Shown here piece by piece: positions 16,449 to 25,469 of a stretch of 64,000 bases of DNA. How positions within the stretch are numbered: the stretch's first letter is position 1; each line of letters begins with the position of its first letter. Under the pieces are notes generated by a model. The model did no database searches. It saw nothing but the letters and a program-made list of their open reading frames with translations, and had not been told where the DNA came from. The position numbers and the translations under genes are program-made. Source of the stretch: Alteromonas sp. 5E99-2 (GTDB lineage Bacteria; Pseudomonadota; Gammaproteobacteria; Enterobacterales; Alteromonadaceae); assembly GCF_017368475.1 (NCBI RefSeq), contig NZ_JAFNJE010000003.1, positions 1 through 64,000 on the forward strand. Direction: 5' to 3'.

Positions 16449-16637
16449 ATGGCAATTCGTAGGGTGAAAACACCGTTTTGGTTGGTGGCGATTTATTTTA
16501 TTGTGAGTTTATTCATAATGCAGTTGTTTAAAGCACATGAATACCCGTCATTGTTGGGGCTGGCTTTAGCAATTGTTATTGTATTGGCTTTGTCAGTGTT
16601 ATGGAGTAAATACAGTCTGGGTAAAGTGAAGAATTAA
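16449..16637 (+). CDS. Small membrane protein, two helices
   Basis: The 62-residue protein has a basic N-terminus (MAIRRVKTP) and two hydrophobic segments at about residues 10-27 and 34-53. AGGAA lies about 8 bases before the ATG. It is preceded by the 57-base hairpin at 16334-16390, which would lie in its leader if the promoter is upstream of it. The family is not recognised. Confidence 0.55.
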   Translation: MAIRRVKTPFWLVAIYFIVSLFIMQLFKAHEYPSLLGLALAIVIVLALSVLWSKYSLGKVKN

Positions 16638-16699
16638 GTTTTTCCATCATAAAAAAAATACTTTGTAAGTTAGTTGGTCTCTAAATTAGCGTATGCTTT

Positions 16700-18313
16700 T
16701 TAACTTTTTATAAAGTCTGTAAATACATATTGGTTTCGCCCTTTTGATTTCGCTTCATATAGAGCTTTATCGGCTGTTTCAATGATACTTTTTGAAGAGC
16801 AAATCGTTTCGTTAGTGAAATGGCACACAGTTACTCCTAAACTAACAGTTACAAAAGGTGAAATTTGACTTTTTTCGTGGGGGACAGCTAATGTTTCAAT
16901 GGCGTTTCTCAACCGTTCGGCTATCATCTGTGCTGATTCTTCCTCAGTATGGGGTAAAAGAACTACAAACTCTTCTCCCCCAAAGCGAGCACATAAATCT
17001 GTAGAGCGTTTAACTGTAGAGTTTAAGGCCGCGGCTACTTTTCGCAAACACTCGTCGCCTTGGTTATGGCCATAATGGTCGTTATATTTTTTGAAGTAGT
17101 CTACATCTATCATGATGACGGATAACGGCCAGCTGAATCGGCGAGATTGGTCAATGGATTTTGTTAAATAGTCTTCAAATGCTCTTCTGTTGGGAATGCC
17201 AGTGAGAGGATCACTTAATGACAACTCAAGTAAGGCCTTTTCTTGGGATTGTACTTTTTCGAAATATTCTGAAAAAGTTTGCCCTAAACGGGCTATTTCG
17301 TCGTTTCCGTCTAATAATTTTGGCTCTACTTCATGTGCCTTTTCGACTTGGTTAGTTAACTTTATTAATCGTATAACGAATCGTCTATATAAATAATAAA
17401 TAAAGGCAAAGCTAATAAGAATCGCTATAAACGCAGAAATTAGTGCTAATTGAATATGCTCTTCGACTAATCGAGTGGCTTCTTTTCCTTCATTTAACGT
17501 TTGAATACTTATTTTGTCTGTTTGTATTTCGATATTCCTAGCTAAATCTTCAACCAAGTTTCTAACAAAATTTCCTCGACCTCTTGCTCGACCTGTAACC
17601 CTTAAAACTTCTATCTTTTTATTTACTAAACCGTTATCGCCTAAGAGCATTTGCTCAATTTTTTCAAGCTCTCGAATTTGTTCAATGTTATTGCCTTTCC
17701 CTTTCCCGTTTCTTACTTGAGAAATTTCATATTCAATGGTTTCCTCTAGAAGGCGAAGCTTGTGAATTCGGGTCTGTTGACGTATTTGCGCAACTTGCAA
17801 AAACAAATTTGCAGCGTTATTTCTCTTTTCGGGCAGTATTGGATGATGCTCAAACGCCACGGAAGTCGAAAGTATTAAATTCAAAAGTTGCTCGATGGCT
17901 GCGTCAAATTCGTCTTCAATTCGCATCCTATAGGCAATAAGGTTATTCAATTCTTCAATTTCTTGAGATAGTGCGTTGAGTTGTATAAAAAGGAATTTGT
18001 CATTTGTTTCCAATTTAAATGCCGGGCTGTTCAGGCTAAGTAGTGAAGTTTTGATTTGTTGAGAAACAAGCCGTTGAAAAGATTTACTTTGAGATTGAGA
18101 CAATTGTGCTGTTAAAGTAACTAAATTCTGAACTTCGCTTGTCAATTTTGAAGCTTGGTTTATTGCCGGTACTGATTGAGTTGTTAGTGTAGAAAGTGCG
18201 TTTTTGACATCAGCTAGACGCAAAAATGTCATTGTCATTATAAATATGAATAAGCCTATTACACTAAATTGCGCTAGTGTGAAAGTAGACAGTGTGTTCT
18301 GTACTAATCTCAT
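16700..18313 (-). CDS. Membrane diguanylate cyclase with periplasmic sensor region and HAMP
   Basis: The 537-residue protein has a membrane helix at about 14-32, an all-helical periplasmic region at 33-287, a second helix at 288-308, a HAMP linker to about 360 and a GGDEF domain at 365-530. The active site is GGEEF (445-449), and an intact I-site RSTD (436-439) allows c-di-GMP feedback. Its ATG at 18313 abuts the stop of the upstream 5'-nucleotidase-like gene, so the two are translated together. The periplasmic protein may be its ligand-sensing partner. Confidence 0.92.
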   Translation of the reverse strand: MRLVQNTLSTFTLAQFSVIGLFIFIMTMTFLRLADVKNALSTLTTQSVPAINQASKLTSEVQNLVTLTAQLSQSQSKSFQRLVSQQIKTSLLSLNSPAFKLETNDKFLFIQLNALSQEIEELNNLIAYRMRIEDEFDAAIEQLLNLILSTSVAFEHHPILPEKRNNAANLFLQVAQIRQQTRIHKLRLLEETIEYEISQVRNGKGKGNNIEQIRELEKIEQMLLGDNGLVNKKIEVLRVTGRARGRGNFVRNLVEDLARNIEIQTDKISIQTLNEGKEATRLVEEHIQLALISAFIAILISFAFIYYLYRRFVIRLIKLTNQVEKAHEVEPKLLDGNDEIARLGQTFSEYFEKVQSQEKALLELSLSDPLTGIPNRRAFEDYLTKSIDQSRRFSWPLSVIMIDVDYFKKYNDHYGHNQGDECLRKVAAALNSTVKRSTDLCARFGGEEFVVLLPHTEEESAQMIAERLRNAIETLAVPHEKSQISPFVTVSLGVTVCHFTNETICSSKSIIETADKALYEAKSKGRNQYVFTDFIKS

Positions 18314-19816
18314 TTATTTATTGTTCGCAAAGTTGGTTAATCGCCCATCTAACTTTAAACTAATTGTACGTTTGTCAATAATTGCTTGTGTGACTAGATC
18401 AGAAATTAGAGGTGGTGTTAATTCTTTTGGAGTGATGTCTTCTGCATATTTAAAGACATCTAGGCCGTCACCGCCGTTTGCTAAAAAATTTGTTGTAGAG
18501 AGAGAATATAGTTTATCTGGAACTAAAGGTTTGCCATTGATTGTAACGTCGATAACACGTTCACCTGGTGCTCGAGAACTATCAATATTCACTTTAACCC
18601 CGGCTACATGAGGAAATGCTCCTTTTACATATTCGATTTCTGAGAGTGTAACCTCGAGTGCTTTAATAAAGTCGTTGCCTGTAACTCGAATTGTTTTTAA
18701 CAGACTAGGGAAAGGAAGTTCAGTCGCTATTGTTCTTCGATAAATCTTTTGTCCTTGTTTATATGATACGTCGCCACGAATGCTTCCGCCGTTCAAAAGC
18801 GCTATATCAGCGTGACTAAATTCTTGCATAGTGTCAGCAATAAAGTTACCAAAACTATTTTCTTGGGTTCTTACTTGTTCTCTGAGTGTTGAAAAGTTGG
18901 ATTTCCACTCACCAATTTCTACGTTGAGCAGCCTATCTAGCCGAAATTTGTAACCAGTAATTTGTTGTTCTATTTCGGATAGGGCTTTTAGTTTTGATAT
19001 GTCTTTATATTCTGAAGCGATTAAATGAATACCGTTGTCAATTCTAAAGGTTGTAACGGCAGCTACGCCGGGGCGGTTTAACGTAATTATGTTGGGGTTT
19101 TTGTTAATCGTCGAATAGTTCGTTTTTGATAAACGGGAATTAGATAAAAATGCAACATCAATAATACGTTCACTTATAAGTTGGTCAATGAATTCGAAGG
19201 GGTATGAATAATGCATTAGGATAACATCAGCACCTTGCTGACGTAGCTGGAGAGCTTGTTCTTTTATTGCATTTACAGGAGGGGTAATAGAAACGTGTGT
19301 AAGTAGATATTCGTCGATAACTCGGGGGTGCAGAATTGAAATAAACCCAAGTGATATCCCTCTCTTGCGGATAAGAGTATTTGTACTTAGTTCGTCTAGT
19401 TGATTGTTTATTCTGGTGTCGTAAATATTAGAGGCCACAACTGGGAATGCTGCTTCATAGGCTCTGAGTGAAAGTTCATCTTCGAAATAGCTGAACTCGC
19501 GCTTGGTCACCCCCATAACATCAGGCTCTATAGAATTAAGTATATCAATGATATGAGAACCTTGATCGAAAGTAGACAAGGCACTAGGACCAATAGAGCC
19601 ACCTCCAAATACAAAAAATACATTACTCTTGGTATTTTTAACCTGAGTAACCAAGGTACCAAGCCCCGCATAATTTGCTGATGTAGAATCATTAATATTT
19701 TGCATATCTGCAGCGGTAATAATTGTAAATTTTGATTGTGCGACAAGATTGCCCGCTGATATGAAATATGCAGTTAAAATAACAACCCAGTAGTTAACAT
19801 TCCTTCGCATATCCAA
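18314..19816 (-). CDS. Exported 5'-nucleotidase-like protein with degenerate catalytic domain
   Basis: The 500-residue protein has a signal peptide ending near residue 26 and both domains of the UshA/5'-nucleotidase family. The N-terminal metallophosphoesterase domain has lost most metal ligands: DxH reads D37-M-Q39, the GD motif reads GGGS (71-74), GNHEFD reads VTKREFS (N and H replaced by K105 and R106), and GHSH reads SNSR (225-228). Only H202 (ILMHYS) remains. The C-terminal substrate-binding domain looks intact: GNFIAD (322-327), NGGSIRG (341-347) and FLANGGDG (443-450). It is probably a non-catalytic nucleotide-binding protein, coupled to the adjoining diguanylate cyclase. Confidence 0.85.
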   Translation of the reverse strand: MDMRRNVNYWVVILTAYFISAGNLVAQSKFTIITAADMQNINDSTSANYAGLGTLVTQVKNTKSNVFFVFGGGSIGPSALSTFDQGSHIIDILNSIEPDVMGVTKREFSYFEDELSLRAYEAAFPVVASNIYDTRINNQLDELSTNTLIRKRGISLGFISILHPRVIDEYLLTHVSITPPVNAIKEQALQLRQQGADVILMHYSYPFEFIDQLISERIIDVAFLSNSRLSKTNYSTINKNPNIITLNRPGVAAVTTFRIDNGIHLIASEYKDISKLKALSEIEQQITGYKFRLDRLLNVEIGEWKSNFSTLREQVRTQENSFGNFIADTMQEFSHADIALLNGGSIRGDVSYKQGQKIYRRTIATELPFPSLLKTIRVTGNDFIKALEVTLSEIEYVKGAFPHVAGVKVNIDSSRAPGERVIDVTINGKPLVPDKLYSLSTTNFLANGGDGLDVFKYAEDITPKELTPPLISDLVTQAIIDKRTISLKLDGRLTNFANNK

Positions 19817-20191
19817 ATGAATTCGCTTTTTTGTTAGTTCAAAGTTACTTACTTAACTAATAATGACCAGAACAAGCGGGTGCAATCAAAGACGCACCCG
19901 TTATCGTTTTGACAGTTAAAAGAATAGACGAAAATGTCAAGTTCCACCATTTTTAAAAAGGAAAAACACTTGAAATACTGTTTTTGTCAGTGTTATTTAT
20001 TTTGAGGAGGAGAGCGCTTTACAGGTTTTTAGCAAAACTAAAAACAACAAATTCCAGTTTATTTTTCATGCAAGATTATGCGTTTTGGAGTCGTTTTTAT
20101 TCATTTTGGATGGTAATTGTTCTTGTCGCGTGATTTTAAAAATAAATGGACTAGTATTGAAATACTATTGGTAAAAAGGATGAGCTAATAA
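19817..20191. other. Divergent intergenic region, 375 bases
   Basis: The region lies between the 5'-nucleotidase-like gene and the MCP gene, with no ORF. It contains a GC-rich hairpin (CGGGTGC 19877-19883 with GCACCCG 19894-19900) near the minus-strand gene and a palindrome, TAGTATT-GA-AATACTA (20152-20167), 24 bases before the MCP start. TTGAAATACT occurs twice, around 19970 and 20157. These are candidate regulatory sites with no assigned binder. Confidence 0.45.
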
Positions 20192-21346
20192 ATGCTAAAT
20201 TTAATTCAATTTCCCAGCGACATACTCATAAAAATGCTAGGTTTGAAAGTTGGCTCTTATATGTTAGCTACTCTGAATGTTATACTTTTGTTATGGGGAG
20301 TCTTTTTTTCAGAGTTGTATTTGAGTTTTATCGTCGGGTTCTTGGTTTTTAGCTATACATCTTATTTAATAACTGAGTTGCAAAGGTTGCAAACGTCGTT
20401 TGATGATTTCAGAAGCAAAGAAAGTGTTGATTGGAAAGAGATTCCCGTATATCAATCACCGCTGTTAGGTGAATTAAATTCACTTTTTATTCATATGAAA
20501 GAGCTTTCTAGGCAAAAATCTAAACTTGAGGAAAGATTGTCTGAAATTAGTTTCTCATCTGAACAAGTTATTACGTCAGCAGCAGAAGTTTCAGACAATG
20601 TTGACGCTCAGTCAGAAGCAACGACGTCAACTGCCGCAGCAATTAACGAAATGACATCGTCGTTGGAAAACGTGGCCACCAATATAAGTTCCGTAAATGC
20701 ACTTGCTTGCAAAGCATTAAATAATGCTAAAACTGGCACAGTGAGTGTTAATACGTTAGCGGACGATTTTGCTATTGTGCATAAAGACGTAGAACAAACA
20801 AGAGACGCAATGGATATACTGGGTACTTACACTGACAAAATGTTTGATTTAACTTCCTCTATACAAAATATCGCGGAACAAACGAACTTGTTAGCGTTAA
20901 ATGCATCGATTGAAGCTGCTCGTGCTGGAGAGGCCGGGAGGGGATTTTCGGTTGTCGCTGATGAGGTACGAACGCTTGCTGCCGATAGCAGAAAATGTGC
21001 TGATGATATTAATTCTGGTATTGTGTCAGTGAATGATCAGAGGTTGCAAGTAATTAATAGTATGTCTTTGGTCGCTGAACAGGCAAACGAATGTTGTCAA
21101 AAAGCATTAAATGCCACTAATGTATTGCAAGATATTCAATCTGAATCGGAACAAGTACAAAAAAGAATTATGGAAATATCGGTAAACACTGAGCAACAAG
21201 CACAAGCGACAATTGAGATTTCAAACAATATCGAGCATATAGTTGAGCGAGCAACTGCAAATACTAACGTTGCTGCTGAAACAAAAAGAGTGGCTAATTA
21301 TTTACGCTCTGTGACTAGTGCGGAAACTCAAGGGAAAATTGCGTGA
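20192..21346 (+). CDS. Short methyl-accepting chemotaxis-type transducer lacking a sensor domain
   Basis: The 384-residue protein has two close membrane helices (about 20-40 and 43-62) with almost no periplasmic loop. A helical linker and an MCP signalling domain follow, whose hairpin tip is canonical ([20 protein letters not shown] at about 226-245, then [18 protein letters not shown]). It would signal to CheA/CheW. No ligand domain is present in this protein. The next gene overlaps its stop by 4 bases and encodes a membrane-anchored NIT-like protein that could supply the sensing function. Confidence 0.9.
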   Translation: MLNLIQFPSDILIKMLGLKVGSYMLATLNVILLLWGVFFSELYLSFIVGFLVFSYTSYLITELQRLQTSFDDFRSKESVDWKEIPVYQSPLLGELNSLFIHMKELSRQKSKLEERLSEISFSSEQVITSAAEVSDNVDAQSEATTSTAAAINEMTSSLENVATNISSVNALACKALNNAKTGTVSVNTLADDFAIVHKDVEQTRDAMDILGTYTDKMFDLTSSIQNIAEQTNLLALNASIEAARAGEAGRGFSVVADEVRTLAADSRKCADDINSGIVSVNDQRLQVINSMSLVAEQANECCQKALNATNVLQDIQSESEQVQKRIMEISVNTEQQAQATIEISNNIEHIVERATANTNVAAETKRVANYLRSVTSAETQGKIA

Positions 21347-22176
21347 ATATATTGATTCTATGTGTGTTGTTAGTGGCCATTTTTGTCAGTGCTTTTACCG
21401 TTCGCCACAAACTAGAAAAAAGGACGCTAAAACAAATATTGTATTACTTGCCGATGTTACATTCTATGATTGGGCAAATGCAAAAACACAGAGGGCTTAA
21501 TGCGAGCTTTTTGCAAGGCAAAAGTGAAGCAATTTCAGCAATTAAAAGTGTTCAACATAAGTTAGAGCAGATTAGCCGTGATTTAGAACGTTTTACTATC
21601 TTAACTGAGATGGAGCGGTGGGATGCTTATTTGGATCACTGGTCTAGATTGGTTAGAAACCACCAAAACTTGTCCGTCGCAGAGAGTTTTACTCAACACA
21701 CCGCGCTCATCGAAAATGCCTTGTATTTACTAGAAGATTTAGCAAATACAACTCAAAGTTTGAGTAAAATCGAAACAGACAGTAACCACGTCACCCTATT
21801 GTGGCGAGAGCTTCCGTTGTTGGTAGAATTTGTGGGGCAAACTAGGGCGATTGGAATGCCTATCGTTACCAAACAAGAAATGAATCAAATTGATAAAATA
21901 AAACTTGGCTATTTACGGGATAAGGTTGATAAAACCTCATCAATAGTTTTTGATGCATTATTAAAAGACACCCAAAATAGTAAGCAAAGCCACGTACAAT
22001 TAGAGTCTGCCATTTCTGTATGCGGTGGTTTTATAACTACGTTAGATAGAGAGTTTTTAAAGACTGATAAGATTACACTCGCCAGTGATGACTATTTTGA
22101 AATTGCTAGTAATGTTATGAACTCAATTAATGAAATACTGCATTTTGAAATGGATAAATTTACTCAAAATACGTGA
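21343..22176 (+). CDS. Membrane-anchored NIT-like sensor protein, partner of the MCP
   Basis: The 277-residue protein starts at GTG 21343, overlapping the MCP stop (GTGA), which implies translational coupling. One N-terminal membrane helix (about 2-19) is followed by a basic stretch ([10 protein letters not shown]) and an all-helical region. The pattern [18 protein letters not shown], with a later [15 protein letters not shown], resembles NIT (nitrate/nitrite-sensing) domains such as that of NasR. The positive charges after the helix favour a cytoplasmic sensor region, as in soluble NasR, but this is inference. The ligand is unknown. Confidence 0.65.
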   Translation: MNILILCVLLVAIFVSAFTVRHKLEKRTLKQILYYLPMLHSMIGQMQKHRGLNASFLQGKSEAISAIKSVQHKLEQISRDLERFTILTEMERWDAYLDHWSRLVRNHQNLSVAESFTQHTALIENALYLLEDLANTTQSLSKIETDSNHVTLLWRELPLLVEFVGQTRAIGMPIVTKQEMNQIDKIKLGYLRDKVDKTSSIVFDALLKDTQNSKQSHVQLESAISVCGGFITTLDREFLKTDKITLASDDYFEIASNVMNSINEILHFEMDKFTQNT

Positions 22177-22198
22177 TATTAAATTGACTTTAAGTTAG

Positions 22199-23020
22199 TC
22201 AGTCAGTCAACATTCGAACTTCCCTTTGTGGGTACGGAATTTCTATATTATTTTCAATGAGAGCGTCATGTATTGCTTTGTTTAAGGCAAATTTTATCTC
22301 AAAATGTCGTGTTGTTGGAGCCCAAACACGGATACCTATTTGAATACTACTGTCTGCAAACCTGTCTATACCGATAGTAGGTTTTCTTTCTGGATCAATA
22401 CTTTCTATTGATAGAACAGCTTTCTCTACGATATTTAAGACAGCTTGCGTATTACTGGAATAAGCAACACCGATTTCTAAAGAAATTAACATTTGGGTTG
22501 CTGAATTATGTATAACTTCACCAATAATTAGCTTGTTAGGTATTTGTATTAAAACATTATCTTCATCTGTTAAAATTGTGTATGGCAGCATGACTTTTTC
22601 TACAATACCGGTTACACCTTGTACCTGAATTGTGTCACCTAGCACAAAAGGGCGGGTGATAATGATGGTAAACCCTGCTGCGTAATTAGATAACATCCCT
22701 TGTATAGCAAGCCCAGCACCTAAGCCAATTGCGCCTAAAGCCGCAATCAGTGGTGTAACACTAATACCTATGGTACTAAGTGCAATTATTCCCACGACAC
22801 CGAGTAAAATTAACTTACAAGTTCCGCCGGTGAAACGACTCAAAGTGACGTCAATTTTACGGCTTGTCATAAGGCTTTCTACAAGCCGTCCAATCTTAGC
22901 CGCAAGCCACCAGCCGATGAAAAAAATGACCATAGCTCCAAACAATTTGAAGCTATAAGTGAGGGCAAACTCCACAAGGGTGTCGTAAATTTTTTGAGCT
23001 TTTTCTAATTCTTCTAACAT
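22199..23020 (-). CDS. mscS: MscS-family small-conductance mechanosensitive channel
   Basis: The 273-residue protein is close in length to E. coli MscS (286). It has three membrane helices, the third being the pore-lining Gly/Ala-rich one (GAIGLGAGLAIQGMLSNYAA, about 96-115). The beta domain (ILTDEDNVLIQIPNKLIIGE) and C-terminal alpha-beta domain follow. It opens under membrane tension to release solutes on hypo-osmotic shock. It is monocistronic on the minus strand, convergent with the NIT-like gene, with 22 bases between stops. Confidence 0.92.
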   Translation of the reverse strand: MLEELEKAQKIYDTLVEFALTYSFKLFGAMVIFFIGWWLAAKIGRLVESLMTSRKIDVTLSRFTGGTCKLILLGVVGIIALSTIGISVTPLIAALGAIGLGAGLAIQGMLSNYAAGFTIIITRPFVLGDTIQVQGVTGIVEKVMLPYTILTDEDNVLIQIPNKLIIGEVIHNSATQMLISLEIGVAYSSNTQAVLNIVEKAVLSIESIDPERKPTIGIDRFADSSIQIGIRVWAPTTRHFEIKFALNKAIHDALIENNIEIPYPQREVRMLTD

Positions 23021-23147
23021 AATTAGGACGTGGCAGAGTAGAGAGTAAAAAGGATAAACAGGTTCGTCTACATATACAATATTTATTCTGTTAAATAAAA
23101 CAGTTAAACACTAACAAAGTATTGATAAGTATGGCTTTGCCCAATAG

Positions 23148-25163
23148 TTAGCAAGGAATAAATGTGACAGCAACAATATCATTTTGGTAATCATTCGTGG
23201 TTTTGTATTCTCTATAGCCGTTAGATGCGGCAATACCCACTACATAACATTTACCCTGGTATTGCATGATACTGCTTGTTTGTCGTCCATTTTCCAACAT
23301 AAGCTCATTTTCATTAACAGCAATATTCTCGCAGACGTTTTGAGGGGCATGTTCTGTTGCTGAAATAATCAACCCATCTTTTTGGCAAAAATAACCAAAT
23401 GGAACTACTGATTTGTCTTCAATATGAGGCATTGAGTCATCCAACATAGCCTTAAATTCAGGCTCACTATCGAACACTATACCAATGCCGCCTATGGCTT
23501 TATTGTTCGTTTTATCTTTAATCGCCGCGTTGTAGATATAAGTAGGACGATTACTATATTGTTCAATTGGTACAAAATCAGATACGCTGTAATGCTGAGT
23601 ATCTTTTAATTTCAAGGCGTCAACACACCCACTATTCGCCGCTAACTCAGTCCCTACAAGGTAGTGATAATCGGAATTCGACACTGCAACAACTGTTCCT
23701 GAGGCATCATATAAATATAAATTGGTGTATACAGTGTAAAGGTCATTTATATTCTTTAAAATAGAAGTAAGTTGTGCTTGATTTTTATTAACCTCAGCGG
23801 CAGAAACTAACGCAGTTTGGAATAAGTTCGTCAATGCCCACCAGCGGCAATCATTTGCTCTTTCGTAGAGGTTTCTGTCCATTAAATCTACAGCTAGCAT
23901 AGCGCTGGATTTTGTGTTGTTCATTCGAGACGCAATAACGGTTGATTGTAAGTTATCGATGGATATTGAAAATATACTCGCTATTTCAGTACCAATGTTT
24001 CTAACTTCACTTAACACGGGCATGAATTCAACAGCGTTTTGCCGTGCAGATGCGATTATTCCATTTAGAACAATGAGCGCTAAGTCTCCTTCGACTCGTT
24101 TAGATAACTTTAAAATATCTTGAATCTCATCTGAGAAAAGCACGTTACTTGTTGAGGTGGAAGGTGATGTTTCATGCTCTATAACGTCTTGGCTGTTGTT
24201 TTCAAAAGCGGTAGACAATGGCGTCACAATAAGACCACTCCATCCCAACCCAGAAAATCCTTGATACCCCGATGTTATCGCCTTATTTCCTACATAATCT
24301 TTATTCTTGAACCGCAATAAATCTGAGGCGTGTTCCATTGGAACCTTAGTTCCTATTGAAAAAATAGAAGGTGATGAACTCGCAATAACATTGTTTTTGT
24401 TGTCTAGGATCATCAAAGTACTGTCGTGTTCAGACGCAAGCAGTTGTTTAAATATACCGTCCATTTCGTCGTCAAATTTAAAACAAAGGCAAAGTACTCC
24501 AATGACGGGAGACCTAACATCATCAGTTTCCTTTATACATTGTGAATAAATAAGGGAGTGAGGTGTATTTTTCTGAATGTCGCTAGGTCCAAAAGTCTCA
24601 ACGTAGTTGTTTGGATCTTTCAACGTTTTTGCAATAAGGGCATCGCTACAAACGCCAATGTCATTGGTTTCATCTAGGTGAGCTAGCACTTTTCCTTTCG
24701 TGTCTAAAATGACGATCTCATTGTATACACTGTATTTTGCTGCATATTCTCTTAAGCGTTCCTCCATATTACCGAGGTGCTCATTTTGATAATTATTTTG
24801 TAGAATAAACTTTCGAATGTCGTCATCGGTAGATAAAAAACCCACGTCAGCAGTTCTTTCAAACAAATTCCTTATTAGCAGGTCTATAGCGACAGATGCT
24901 ATTTTTTCGTTTTCAGCTGTGCGTTTTTCAATTTGCTCACTAACCAGAATTGAAATAAGACGAGATTGAAGTTCAGAGAATGTATTTTTGGTGTGATGCA
25001 TTTCTTCCAAAATGCTAGCAGCAACATTCTGGCTATTAATTTTACCTATAAGGGTTATTTTTTCCCACCAAGCATTGAGAGTATGAAGTCGATGATCGTA
25101 GGCTTTTATACTGGGGAGCGATTCATGTAAGCGGGAATTTAACTTAGTTGCGATTGACGTCAA
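23148..25163 (-). CDS. Soluble protein with two tandem Cache-type sensor units
   Basis: The 671-residue protein starts at TTG and has no signal peptide or membrane helix. It is internally duplicated. Each half opens with a helical motif (VAIDLLIRNLFERTADVGFL at 91-110; LAVDLMDRNLYERANDCRWW at 423-442) followed by a Cache/PAS-like unit (YSVYNEIVILDTKGKVLA at 145-161; YTVYTNLYLYDASGTVVA at 477-493). No GGDEF, EAL, kinase, MCP or CheW output domain follows. It probably binds a small molecule and acts through a partner. An unusual feature is that Cache domains are normally extracytoplasmic. Confidence 0.75.
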   Translation of the reverse strand: MTSIATKLNSRLHESLPSIKAYDHRLHTLNAWWEKITLIGKINSQNVAASILEEMHHTKNTFSELQSRLISILVSEQIEKRTAENEKIASVAIDLLIRNLFERTADVGFLSTDDDIRKFILQNNYQNEHLGNMEERLREYAAKYSVYNEIVILDTKGKVLAHLDETNDIGVCSDALIAKTLKDPNNYVETFGPSDIQKNTPHSLIYSQCIKETDDVRSPVIGVLCLCFKFDDEMDGIFKQLLASEHDSTLMILDNKNNVIASSSPSIFSIGTKVPMEHASDLLRFKNKDYVGNKAITSGYQGFSGLGWSGLIVTPLSTAFENNSQDVIEHETSPSTSTSNVLFSDEIQDILKLSKRVEGDLALIVLNGIIASARQNAVEFMPVLSEVRNIGTEIASIFSISIDNLQSTVIASRMNNTKSSAMLAVDLMDRNLYERANDCRWWALTNLFQTALVSAAEVNKNQAQLTSILKNINDLYTVYTNLYLYDASGTVVAVSNSDYHYLVGTELAANSGCVDALKLKDTQHYSVSDFVPIEQYSNRPTYIYNAAIKDKTNNKAIGGIGIVFDSEPEFKAMLDDSMPHIEDKSVVPFGYFCQKDGLIISATEHAPQNVCENIAVNENELMLENGRQTSSIMQYQGKCYVVGIAASNGYREYKTTNDYQNDIVAVTFIPC

Positions 25164-25469
25164 TTTATTTTCTCTATGCTTAAGTTATTTCGAATACAAT
25201 GATGCCTTATATTTTGTTAAAACAAAGTAAGGTGTATTACTGTAATACTCTTTAAGTTCTTTTTATCGGCAAAAACAATCAACAGCTTGAATGAAATAAA
25301 GTAAATATTTGTTCAATCATTACTGTGTTGTTTTTAAGTTAAGTCAATAACTTAAAAATTTCAATTTATTAATCAATTGAATTATGTAAGTAGGGAATAA
25401 GTGAAGAGAAAAGCCAGTAAAGTAAAACTGTACTGGCTTAGACAATGTTCGTTTTAGGATAACAAGGTT
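25164..25469. other. Intergenic region, 306 bases, with two hairpins
   Basis: The region separates the double-Cache gene from fldA, both on the minus strand. It holds a perfect 11-bp inverted repeat, TTTTTAAGTTA (25331-25341) with TAACTTAAAAA (25348-25358), which is terminator-like in both directions, and the fldA terminator at about 25405-25437. The Cache gene promoter must lie between about 25170 and 25330. No ORF is credible. Confidence 0.55.
25405..25437 (-). terminator. fldA intrinsic terminator
   Basis: On the minus strand GCCAGTA pairs with TACTGGC (25431-25437 and 25413-25419), followed by TTTTCTCTT. It lies 33 bases after the fldA stop. Confidence 0.6.
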
